Assembly: GCA_025355035.1 (NCBI GenBank)
Contig: JANXLS010000929.1
Coordinates: 1 to 19,737 of the forward strand
Reading direction: 5' to 3'
From: Planctomycetota bacterium
GTDB taxonomy: Bacteria > Planctomycetota > SZUA-567 > H5-PLA8
Length of the DNA stretch: 19,737 bases
Made by a program: the position numbers and the translations under genes. Positions 1 through 6,432 of this stretch are shown in pieces (the stretch's first letter is position 1; every line of letters starts with the position of its first letter). Under the pieces are notes generated by a model. That model was not told the DNA's origin and did not search any database. It was given only the letters and a program-made list of their open reading frames with translations.

Positions 1-965
1 CACTCGTTATCGTACCAGCTCACGACTTTGATCAGGTTCTTCTGGACGACGTTTGTGCTGAGCGAATCGACAATCGAGCTGTGTGAATCGTGGACGATGT
101 CGCTGCTGACGATCGGGTCGACCGTGTAGCCGAGGATGCCCTTCATCGGGCCTTCGCTGGCGGCCTTGAGCGCGGCGTTGACCTCGGCGATCGTCGTTTC
201 TTTTTCGACTTCAATCGCGCAGTCGATCAACGAACCGGTCGGAACCGGGACGCGGAACGAGATGCCTTCGATCTTGCCCTTGAGGTCCGGAATGACTTCG
301 CTGATGGCCTTGCTCATTCCCGTGCTGGTCGGAATGATGTTGATCGCAGCGGCTCGGGCGCGGCGCATGTCTTCGTGAATCAAATCGTTGACCTTCTGGT
401 CGTTCGTGTACGCGTGGATCGTCGTCACGAGACCCTTGACGATCTTGAAGTTGTCGTGCAACACCTTCATGACCGGCGCAGTGCAGTTGGTCGTGCAGCT
501 GGCGTTGGAGAACGTGAGGTGCTCCGGTTTCAGGCTCTTTTCGTTGACACCGAAAACGATCGTGGCGTCGACGCCGTCTTTCGACGGAGCGCTGAGCAAT
601 ACTTTCTTGGCGCCGGCCGTCAAATGGTCGCCGTATCCGCCCTTGTCGCTGTTGCGCGCGGTGAAGATGCCGGTGCACTCTGCGGCGATTGCGACTTCCA
701 ATTTTCCCCACGGCAAGTCTTTCGGTGAGCGGCACTTGCTGACGGGAATTTTCACACCGTTGACGACGATGTTGTCGCCGTCGGCATGAACTTCGCCCGG
801 GAAGCGACCGTGCACGGAATCGTACTTCAGCAAATGAGCCAAGTGTTTCGCGTCGCCGAGGTCATTGATGCCGACGACATCAAAATCCTTCGGGCGAGTG
901 GCAAGCACTCGAAAGAACAAACGTCCAATGCGGCCGAAGCCGTTGATACCGACTCGAATTCCCAT
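1..965 (-). CDS. gap: Glyceraldehyde-3-phosphate dehydrogenase, type I (partial)
   Basis: Glycolytic enzyme that converts glyceraldehyde-3-phosphate, NAD+ and phosphate into 1,3-bisphosphoglycerate; cytoplasmic homotetramer in this family. The start is the ATG at 963-965, preceded by a strong GGGAGGA ribosome-binding site. The N-terminus MGIRVGINGFGRIGR is the NAD-binding Rossmann motif. The catalytic cysteine is C157 in SNASCTTNC, the catalytic histidine is H184 in TTIHAYTNDQ, and the phosphate-site stretch NIIPTSTGMSKA is present. The frame is open for 321 codons and leaves the window within the conserved WYDNE motif, so only about 10-20 C-terminal residues should be missing. The gene runs away from the divergent membrane-protein pair and has its own promoter at 1046-1073. 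Whether pgk or tpi follows cannot be seen. The family assignment is secure. Confidence 0.98.
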   Translation of the reverse strand, partial: MGIRVGINGFGRIGRLFFRVLATRPKDFDVVGINDLGDAKHLAHLLKYDSVHGRFPGEVHADGDNIVVNGVKIPVSKCRSPKDLPWGKLEVAIAAECTGIFTARNSDKGGYGDHLTAGAKKVLLSAPSKDGVDATIVFGVNEKSLKPEHLTFSNASCTTNCTAPVMKVLHDNFKIVKGLVTTIHAYTNDQKVNDLIHEDMRRARAAAINIIPTSTGMSKAISEVIPDLKGKIEGISFRVPVPTGSLIDCAIEVEKETTIAEVNAALKAASEGPMKGILGYTVDPIVSSDIVHDSHSSIVDSLSTNVVQKNLIKVVSWYDNE

Positions 966-1045
966 CTTTTCCTCCCACAGGTGCACAACCGCGCCTTGTC
1001 AACTACGGCGTTGATTCGGGGCGGAATAATCTTTTTAGCACCGAT

Positions 1046-1073
1046 ATCTTAACGAAAGCGCACGGCAAGTCAA
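1046..1073 (-). promoter_or_regulatory. Sigma70-type promoter of the GAPDH gene
   Basis: Reading the minus strand, a TTGACT -35 hexamer (1068-1073) and a TAAGAT -10 hexamer (1046-1051) are separated by 16 bases. Each differs from consensus at one or two positions. The predicted transcript would start near 1039 and carry a leader of about 74 bases before the ATG at 965. This is pattern matching only, but the position fits a highly expressed glycolytic gene. Confidence 0.6.
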
Positions 1074-1213
1074 TACGTCAGGTTGGGATGAAATCAGGGA
1101 TTCGTTACAGTGTTGCCACACCCTATTGATGATGCTCCCTACGATCGAAAAACACAGTCTCTCGATTCTTACTTTTTCACGTGACTCAAGGCATTGCAGC
1201 GGTTGAATCCAGC

Positions 1214-1777
1214 ATGGGCATACTGTACCCCACCCTTCCCGCGCGATGTACGCGCTTTCTGCTGGGTTGCGCTGCGTTTGGAGCCCTGATCGGCGGCATT
1301 TACGGGATGTTTCACGACCAGGTCAGCTACTCCATCTCGCCCGAATACTTTTCCAAAATGAAGTTCCACCAATTCGCCTACGCCAATTTCGGCTGGTCGC
1401 CTCGCGTGTTTGTCGCCGAGGTCGGCTTCCTTGCCAGTTGGTGGGTGGGGATGATCGCGGGTTGGATTCTGGGTCGCGTCGCTGTGCGAAAACAACTCGC
1501 AGGGGACGTGCAGAAACGAATGTTGAAAGCCTTCGCGATCTTGATCGGCGTGGCAGCAACCAGCGGCTTGATCGGCATCTCGCTGGGTATCGTCTTAACG
1601 CGCGGCGACGGTGTCGCAGACTGGAACGAGTGGCGTGACGACCTGCGTTTGGATCACGTCCGCAAATTTGCAATCGTCGCGTATTTGCACGGAGCCAGCT
1701 ACATCGGCGCGGTGCTGGGGTTGATCGTTGCAACGCTGTATCTTGTTCGACACGCACCGGCGGACGCGCACCCATGA
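1214..1777 (+). CDS. Four-helix integral membrane protein of unknown function
   Basis: I do not recognise a named family. From the ATG at 1214 the product is 187 residues with four hydrophobic segments at about residues 13-33, 68-90, 104-129 and 151-178. Between the first and second lies a polar, aromatic-rich loop (HDQVSYSISPEYFSKMKFHQ) that could face the periplasm. A GTG at 1181 in the same frame would add 11 residues; neither start has a clear Shine-Dalgarno site, and I prefer the ATG because the N-terminus is then short before the first helix. The stop overlaps the next start by 4 bases (ATGA at 1774-1777), which points to translational coupling and a joint role with the next small membrane protein. 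No enzymatic motif is visible. Confidence 0.8.
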   Translation: MGILYPTLPARCTRFLLGCAAFGALIGGIYGMFHDQVSYSISPEYFSKMKFHQFAYANFGWSPRVFVAEVGFLASWWVGMIAGWILGRVAVRKQLAGDVQKRMLKAFAILIGVAATSGLIGISLGIVLTRGDGVADWNEWRDDLRLDHVRKFAIVAYLHGASYIGAVLGLIVATLYLVRHAPADAHP

Positions 1778-2025
1778 GCTACCCCAATTGGAAGCGAGGC
1801 CTGAAATGGGGTGGCGTCGCCGGGACCGTTGCTGCTGCGCTCTGGCTTGGCAGCGCACTACTGCTTTCAGTATTGGAAGCGCCGACAGACGTCGCACTGT
1901 CGCGCGGGTATTGGGCCTTGTGGATGCACGGGCCTGTCGTGGCGTTCTGTTTTTGTTTCGTCGGCTGTTGGACCACGCTGCTCGTCGCATTACGCCCGGA
2001 ATTTCCAAGGAAAAAATCCGATTGA
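1774..2025 (+). CDS. Small two-helix membrane protein of unknown function
   Basis: 83 residues with two hydrophobic stretches, at about 10-32 (WGGVAGTVAAALWLGSALLL) and 45-72 (an aromatic- and cysteine-rich segment HGPVVAFCFCFVGCW), then a basic tail ending PRKKSD. The basic tail suggests a cytoplasmic C-terminus. The start codon lies inside the stop region of the preceding membrane-protein gene (ATGA overlap), so the pair is almost certainly translated together and may form a complex. It ends only 10 bases from the 3' end of the convergent acyltransferase gene. Function is not recognised; the coding call rests on the overlap and on the hydrophobic pattern. Confidence 0.75.
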   Translation: MSYPNWKRGLKWGGVAGTVAAALWLGSALLLSVLEAPTDVALSRGYWALWMHGPVVAFCFCFVGCWTTLLVALRPEFPRKKSD

Positions 2026-2035
2026 ACACGTCACG

Positions 2036-3220
2036 TCACTTCTCGGGAACGCCCGCGCTCAGAGCTTTTGTGGGTTTGAAATAGCGATCGCGCAATGTCA
2101 ACACGGGCATTTCAACCAACTTCGCCATGACCAATCCAAGCGCCAATCCCAAAGCGTTTTGAGCTGCGATCAGCACATAATAATTCCGCCCGTCAGCTGA
2201 CATGTAGCGGGACAAAACGTACATCAGCGGAAAATGCCAGAGGTAGATCGAATACGAATTCTGTCCGATATACGACAAGAAATCCGTCGCGCGATCCGCA
2301 ACGACACCCCACGATTTCCACGGATGATACAGCGTAAACAACAGCAGACATCCGAAGCCCAGATACATGGACGTGAATCCCGGTATGATCATCATCGTGT
2401 CCGTCTCTTCGAAGACCAGACAGGGTGACACCAGAACCAGCCCGACGATGCCGAACGCGAGCGTGTGCTCCTTCACCCATTTCAAAAACGTATTTGGGCG
2501 GAATTTTACGAAGTACGCCAAAATTACACCAAAAAAAAGCGAGTCGATGCGCAGATGCGTGTAACACCCGGCGGCGAATCGTTCATCCATTGTTCGCTCC
2601 CGCCCTGTCATATAGAGGTAGCGCAGCGCCAAACACGTTGCGAACACGGCGCAACAGATCCAGACAATCGGCACGAAACGGTCGTTCCAATCAATGCCCG
2701 AACGAAGGCGCGGATACACTTTCAGAATCAGATAAATAATGATGCCCAGCGCGATGTAAAAATGTTCTTCCACCGCCAGCGACCAGACATGCACCCAGAT
2801 GTAACCGAAGTAATTCTGAACAAAGAAAATTTCGCTGAGGATCGTGTGCGTTTCAACCGGTTCGTGAGGGAGCAGCCCGTTGTGAATCCAATTCATATCC
2901 GCATAACACAACGCCAGCGAACACAGCAGCATGAAGTAAAACGCGGGATAAATCTTCAGCCCGCGACGAATGTAAAACCGGCCGAATTGAATCGTGCCGC
3001 CGGCGTTCACGAATTCATTGAACATCAAACTCGAAACAAGAAACCCGCTCAACACAAAGAACAACGCCACGCCCGCCCAGCCCGTCTTCTCCCAAAGCCG
3101 CAGGCCCTTGTAGACGACGCCGGGCAAATTGCTTGGAACCGGAGGCGACATGTGCCGACCGAACGTCATGAACACGGCGATGGCGCGCAGAACGTCAAGC
3201 GCCTTGTTGCGGGCCACCAT
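2036..3220 (-). CDS. Acyltransferase 3 family membrane protein
   Basis: 394 residues of the acyltransferase-3 (OafA/NodX/WecH-like) family: multi-pass inner-membrane enzymes that move acetyl or other acyl groups onto exported polysaccharide, lipid or peptide. The N-terminal signature ALDVLRAIAVFMTFGRHMSP contains the R and H residues typical of the active site. It is followed by about ten hydrophobic helices, including FFVLSGFLVSSL, YFMLLCSLALCY, SLAVEEHFYIALGIIIYLIL and YSIYLWHFPLMYVLSR; the VEEHFY and WHFPL motifs are family hallmarks. The ATG start is well supported by a GAAGGAGA site 8 bases upstream. No glycosyltransferase or O-antigen genes flank it, so the acceptor is unknown. It converges with the membrane-protein pair and appears monocistronic. 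Confidence 0.93.
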   Translation of the reverse strand: MVARNKALDVLRAIAVFMTFGRHMSPPVPSNLPGVVYKGLRLWEKTGWAGVALFFVLSGFLVSSLMFNEFVNAGGTIQFGRFYIRRGLKIYPAFYFMLLCSLALCYADMNWIHNGLLPHEPVETHTILSEIFFVQNYFGYIWVHVWSLAVEEHFYIALGIIIYLILKVYPRLRSGIDWNDRFVPIVWICCAVFATCLALRYLYMTGRERTMDERFAAGCYTHLRIDSLFFGVILAYFVKFRPNTFLKWVKEHTLAFGIVGLVLVSPCLVFEETDTMMIIPGFTSMYLGFGCLLLFTLYHPWKSWGVVADRATDFLSYIGQNSYSIYLWHFPLMYVLSRYMSADGRNYYVLIAAQNALGLALGLVMAKLVEMPVLTLRDRYFKPTKALSAGVPEK

Positions 3221-3329
3221 GGGCGGGTCTCCTTCGATTTATTATCGCATAAGCATGCCCTGCGTTCATACTTTCGGAATTGTAATCTAACGGGAGTGAT
3301 TTGCGAGTGCGACGATTCTGGACGATCGC

Positions 3330-3458
3330 ATGATGAGTGCTCTTGAGCCGCGCGTTCAAGTTCCCGTACGCAACCAAGTCGAGATGAATCCCGCCGATCT
3401 CCGGGACGCGGAACGACGGACGATATATATATATATGCAAGTGACGTTGCAGTATTAG
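3330..3458 (+). pseudogene. Possible IS1182-type transposase N-terminal relic
   Basis: A 42-codon frame starts at a double ATG and ends at TAG. Its first half, with the core PRVQVPVRNQVEMNPADL, resembles the opening of IS1182/DDE-type transposases, which typically read like P-x-R-N-Q-x-E-M-x-x-x-D-L before a region on DH..R. The likeness stops after ADL. The remainder (RRTIYIYMQV) is produced by the (AT)7 run, and no catalytic part follows. No terminal inverted repeats were seen. The resemblance is from memory of the family, so this is a tentative call; a chance frame is the main alternative. Confidence 0.33.
3423..3436. repeat. (AT)7 dinucleotide run
   Basis: Seven uninterrupted AT units lie within the intergenic zone, inside the tail of the putative transposase relic. 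Runs like this are uncommon in otherwise GC-favouring sequence and can expand or contract by slippage. Confidence 0.9.
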
Positions 3459-3832
3459 CGTGTGAACTTTAACGGGCCGTAAATTGAATGGAGCCTCAGC
3501 TCATGATGATGATTAAATTCCGCTGCGCTGCGCCGAAATGGGCTGGGACGGGCAGCGCAAAGCGGGCGGGTGGTTGTGCACGCCCAACCCGGAGTTGCGG
3601 AATGAAATTTTAAAATAAGGGTACGATTGGCGATGCTCGTTCGTCTTATTAGGGTTAAATATTATCGAGTTGATGTGCCGGACCATTGATATATATACAA
3701 CAAAAGGCACAATGTGCATTTTGTGGAACAGATATAGTGATGGAATTCTGCTGTGGCGGGCTGAAGTCGGGAAAGAATGCACATACGTCAGGACGAATAA
3801 GACCCTCATATATTGGTGGAGCGGTGCGAATT

Positions 3833-4693
3833 ATGAAACAGGTTATTGGACTTGCTTTGCTTTTTGTCAGCGCTCAGCTTTGTGCGGCTGACTTGCCTGC
3901 GGCTCCGGAACCTCGGGGGCGGACTGAATTCGATGTTGTGCTGCAAAAAGCTGCGCCGGCGATTGCGATCGAGAAACTTCGGCCGCTTCATATTCTGCTT
4001 TTGGCGGGGAAGAAAGATCATGGGGTCGGGGAGCACGATTATCCGTTGTGGCAGAAGAATTGGACGCCGTTGGTTTCGAAATTGCCGAAGGTGACGGTGG
4101 ATGTGGCATTTACGTGGCCGACGCCGGAACAGATTAAGGCGGCGGATCTGATTGTTATTTTTCTGCACACGAAGTGGGATGACAACCAACTGAAGGACAT
4201 CGACTCCGTCTTTGCGCGGGGTGGCGGCGTGGTGCTGTTGCATTGGGCTGTTGGGGCGAAAGAAGAGCCGGAGAAATTTGCTGAGCGCTTTGGGCTGGCT
4301 TACACGTCCGGCGCTTATCGGCATGGGGTGGTAGATTTGAAGTTGACACCGGTGGCGGATAATCCCATCACGCGCGGCTTTCCGGCAATGCTGTCGCTAT
4401 TGGACGAAGCGTATTGGCCGATGGTGGGCGACGAATCGAAAGTCAACGTCATCGCGTCGGCTGACGAGATTGCGACGAAGGGTTCGCCGCTGAAGAAAAC
4501 GTTTCCGCAGATTTGGACGAAACAGCACGAGAAAGGGCGGGCGTTCTGTATGGTGCCGGGTCATTACAATTGGAGTTTCAACGATCCGTATTTTCGGTTG
4601 ATGCTGCTGCGCGGGATGGCGTGGGCTGCCGGGGAAGAAGCGCAGCGCTTTGATGCGCTGGCAATGGACGGGGTGGAATTCAAGAAAGAGTGA
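3833..4693 (+). CDS. Secreted ThuA-like domain protein
   Basis: 286 residues from the ATG at 3833. A signal peptide is clear: MKQVIGLALLFVSAQLCAAD, with cleavage probable after the CAA. The rest matches the ThuA (trehalose-utilisation-type, glutamine-amidotransferase-like) fold. It has a first strand and nucleophile-loop region LHILLLAGKKDHG, a strand AADLIVIFLHTKW, then GGGVVLLHWAVG, YRHGVVDLKLTPVADNPITRGFP, and the terminal GRAFCMVPGHYNWSFNDPYFRLMLLRGMAW. ThuA-domain proteins are abundant in planctomycetes and their relatives and are linked to sugar metabolism, but the reaction is not established. The open frame extends upstream to a TTG at 3686, but that extension lacks homology and would bury the signal peptide. 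Codon use leans to GGG, ATT and TTT more than in hpnH, and the gene follows an insertion scar, so transfer is possible. Confidence 0.88.
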   Translation: MKQVIGLALLFVSAQLCAADLPAAPEPRGRTEFDVVLQKAAPAIAIEKLRPLHILLLAGKKDHGVGEHDYPLWQKNWTPLVSKLPKVTVDVAFTWPTPEQIKAADLIVIFLHTKWDDNQLKDIDSVFARGGGVVLLHWAVGAKEEPEKFAERFGLAYTSGAYRHGVVDLKLTPVADNPITRGFPAMLSLLDEAYWPMVGDESKVNVIASADEIATKGSPLKKTFPQIWTKQHEKGRAFCMVPGHYNWSFNDPYFRLMLLRGMAWAAGEEAQRFDALAMDGVEFKKE

Positions 4694-4843
4694 GGAGCTG
4701 GGACAATACGGATTCCTGCCTTTCCGCGATGATGTCAAAGGGGAGACAGGATCCATTTCGGCTGCAGGATTGAAAAAAGCAAACGATGAGGTATTGGAAT
4801 CGGCTCAACGTCCGAAAATAACGGGGTTTGACCGACAAAAGGA
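4694..4843. other. Intergenic, no feature recognised
   Basis: The 150 bases between the ThuA-like stop and the hpnH promoter. No convincing hairpin terminator or gene is visible here. Confidence 0.4.
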
Positions 4844-4871
4844 TTGAATCCGAGCAAAAGTCGGATAATAT
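4844..4871 (+). promoter_or_regulatory. Sigma70-type promoter upstream of hpnH
   Basis: TTGAAT (4844-4849) and TAATAT (4866-4871) are separated by 16 bases. Transcription would begin near 4878, leaving a leader of about 54 bases before the hpnH ATG at 4932. It is the only good match in the gap and would serve hpnH, the 111-residue gene and the asparagine synthetase gene together. Confidence 0.55.
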
Positions 4872-4931
4872 AGATACGCCTTATCGCAATAAACGTTAAA
4901 ACGATTTGAAAGCCTCGAAAGGGTGTTTGAT

Positions 4932-5948
4932 ATGTCCGTTCCATTTAAGCAAATGTGGACTGTTGCTAGTTACGTGCTGGGTAAGAAGTTAAGTGGCGTC
5001 AAGCGCTACCCTCTGGTGCTGATGCTTGAGCCGTTGATGCGCTGCAATTTGGCTTGCGCCGGCTGCGGAAAGATTCAGTATCCCGGCCACATTCTCCGCA
5101 AAAATCTCACGCCCGAACAGTGCTTCCAGGCAGTCGATGAATGCGGCGCGCCGATGGTCAGTATTCCTGGCGGCGAACCGCTGATGCACCCCGAGATCGT
5201 GCAAATCGTCGAAGGCCTCGTTAAGCGCAAGAAGTACATTTATCTCTGCACCAACGCTATTTTGCTCGAAGAAATGCTGCCCAAATTCACGCCCAGCACG
5301 TACCTGACATTCTCCATCCACATGGACGGACCGAAGAAAGAACACGACATCGCCGTGTGTAAGGAAGGCGTCTACGACGTCGCTGTCAGCGCGATAAAGG
5401 CTGCGGTCAAAAAGGGCTTCCGCGTCACGACGAACACGACGCTTTTCGATGGTGCCGATGCCGGGCACTACCACCAGTTCTTCGATGACATGATGGCTCT
5501 GGGTGTCGAAGGCATGATGCTCTCGCCAGGCTACAGCTACCAGAAAGCGCCCGATCAGGAGCATTTTTTGCAGCGCCAAAAGACACAGAAACTGTTCCAC
5601 GATTTGTTGGAGCATCGCAAGAAGACCTGGAAGTTCAATTTGTCACCGCTATTCCTCGAATTCCTTCAGGGCAACGTCGATTTCGAATGCACGCCCTGGG
5701 GAAATCCGACGTACAACATTTTCGGCTGGCAGAAGCCGTGTTATCTGCTGCAGGAAGGTTACGTCCAGACGTTCAAGGAACTGATCGATAGCACAGAGTG
5801 GGACAGCTACGGTCGCAAGAGCGGCAACGAAAAGTGCAAAGACTGCATGGTGCATTGCGGCTATGAACCGACAGCCGTCGATGACACGTTCGGCTCGTTG
5901 GGCGGATTCGTCCGCACGGCGAAGGCGGCGATGGCGCACGGGCTGTAG
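4932..5948 (+). CDS. hpnH: Adenosyl-hopene transferase HpnH (radical SAM)
   Basis: 338 residues. HpnH uses a [4Fe-4S] cluster and S-adenosylmethionine to add a 5'-deoxyadenosyl group to diploptene, the first step from C30 hopenes to extended (C35) bacteriohopanepolyols. The radical SAM motif C38-x3-C42-x2-C45 lies in MRCNLACAGCGKIQYPG. The SIPGGEPLMHPEI stretch is the SAM-binding GGE region, and the N-terminus MSVPFKQMWTVASYVL and core KRYPLVLMLEP are highly typical of HpnH. A cysteine-rich C-terminus (KCKDCMVHCGYEP) is also as in the family. A GTG at 4923 in frame is possible, but the ATG at 4932 gives the usual N-terminus and has an AAAGGG site upstream. Squalene-hopene cyclase and HpnG are not in the window. 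Confidence 0.96.
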   Translation: MSVPFKQMWTVASYVLGKKLSGVKRYPLVLMLEPLMRCNLACAGCGKIQYPGHILRKNLTPEQCFQAVDECGAPMVSIPGGEPLMHPEIVQIVEGLVKRKKYIYLCTNAILLEEMLPKFTPSTYLTFSIHMDGPKKEHDIAVCKEGVYDVAVSAIKAAVKKGFRVTTNTTLFDGADAGHYHQFFDDMMALGVEGMMLSPGYSYQKAPDQEHFLQRQKTQKLFHDLLEHRKKTWKFNLSPLFLEFLQGNVDFECTPWGNPTYNIFGWQKPCYLLQEGYVQTFKELIDSTEWDSYGRKSGNEKCKDCMVHCGYEPTAVDDTFGSLGGFVRTAKAAMAHGL

Positions 5949-5959
5949 GACGGAATTCA

Positions 5960-6041
5960 CCGCGAAAGAACGCGGAGAACGCGGAGGAAAAGCGAAGCAA
6001 ACTGTTTCGGTGAACTTGGCGATTTCTGCGCTCTCTGGCGG
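5960..6041. repeat. Degenerate inverted repeat of CCGC-AGA-type units
   Basis: The left arm 5960-5982 (CCGCGAAAGAACGCGGAGAAC and GC) and the reverse complement of the right arm 6019-6041 (CCGCCAGAGAGCGCAGAAAT and CGC) match at 17 of 23 positions, around a 36-base centre. Inside the left arm the unit AACGCGGAG occurs twice in tandem (5969-5977 and 5978-5986). The style, repeats of roughly AACGCNGAG facing inverted copies, is that of small palindromic intergenic elements spread through many environmental bacterial genomes. It lies between hpnH and the 111-residue gene, where a hairpin could stop transcription or shield the upstream mRNA. Confidence 0.6.
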
Positions 6042-6072
6042 CAAAAAAAGCATATTACAAAAGGATCGACAC

Positions 6073-6408
6073 GTGGCCGAAGAACAGAAATCGCTTGAGA
6101 AATGGACTCCGACTCTGGCGTCGAAAAATGAATTGTACGATGCGCTTGAAAAGGCGTTCGATTACCGCGGCGATATCACAATCACGATGAAAGACGAGAA
6201 GAAGATCGTCGGCTACGTCTTCAATCGCGAATCGAAAGTTGAAGAACCGTACGCGGAGCTTTTTCCGTCGGACAAGGACGAAAAGATCAAGGTGTTTTAC
6301 AAGGACATCGCGGGGCTGTTTTTCTCTGGAGTCGATACCGCAGCGGGCAAATCGTGGGCGGTGTGGGTCGAAAAACAGAAGGCCAAAGAAGCCGCTGGCG
6401 CGCAGTAA
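6073..6408 (+). CDS. Conserved-looking 111-residue protein of unknown function
   Basis: A small, charged, soluble protein without signal peptide or membrane helix. The preferred start is the GTG at 6073, with AAAAGGA 8 bases upstream; an ATG at 5863 in the same frame would run through the end of hpnH and the inverted repeat and is rejected. Distinct parts are an N-terminal ELYDALEKAFDYRGDITITM, a central KKIVGYVFNRE, then IKVFYKDIAGLFFSG and DTAAGKSWAVWVEKQKAKE. The alternating strands (DITITMKDEKKIVGYVFN, then KVFYKDIAGLFF) suggest a small beta-barrel, possibly Sm- or SH3-like, but that is inference. It lies 124 bases after hpnH and 24 bases before the asparagine synthetase gene, suggesting co-transcription. 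No function can be assigned. Confidence 0.8.
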   Translation: MAEEQKSLEKWTPTLASKNELYDALEKAFDYRGDITITMKDEKKIVGYVFNRESKVEEPYAELFPSDKDEKIKVFYKDIAGLFFSGVDTAAGKSWAVWVEKQKAKEAAGAQ

Positions 6409-6432
6409 ATTCCGCCGGGAGTTGCTCTTTCT

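Larger units (their letters stand above)
3221..3832. other. AT-richer intergenic zone between acyltransferase and ThuA-like genes
   Basis: 612 bases without a convincing intact gene. It holds the upstream region of the leftward acyltransferase gene, a 42-codon frame resembling the N-terminus of an IS1182-type transposase (3330-3458), an (AT)7 run (3423-3436), and a second TA-rich stretch near 3688-3697. From about 3595 to 3830 the sequence is visibly richer in A and T than the flanking genes. Reading frames here are short and do not resemble known proteins; a 26-codon frame starting at 3536 is too short to judge. The mix is typical of a scar left by past insertion and deletion. Confidence 0.6.

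Noticed and set aside
90..735. Long open frames on both strands overlapping the GAPDH gene
   Set aside because: They lie antisense or out of frame to a clear GAPDH and translate to arginine-rich, low-homology sequence, as expected from GC-rich third positions.
3686..3832. N-terminal extension of the ThuA-like protein from a TTG, including a C-x2-C stretch
   Set aside because: The ATG at 3833 begins a textbook signal peptide, and the extension lies in AT-rich sequence without homology.
5863..6072. Extension of the 111-residue frame back to an ATG inside hpnH
   Set aside because: It would translate the end of hpnH in another frame and the inverted repeat; the GTG at 6073 has an AAAAGGA site.
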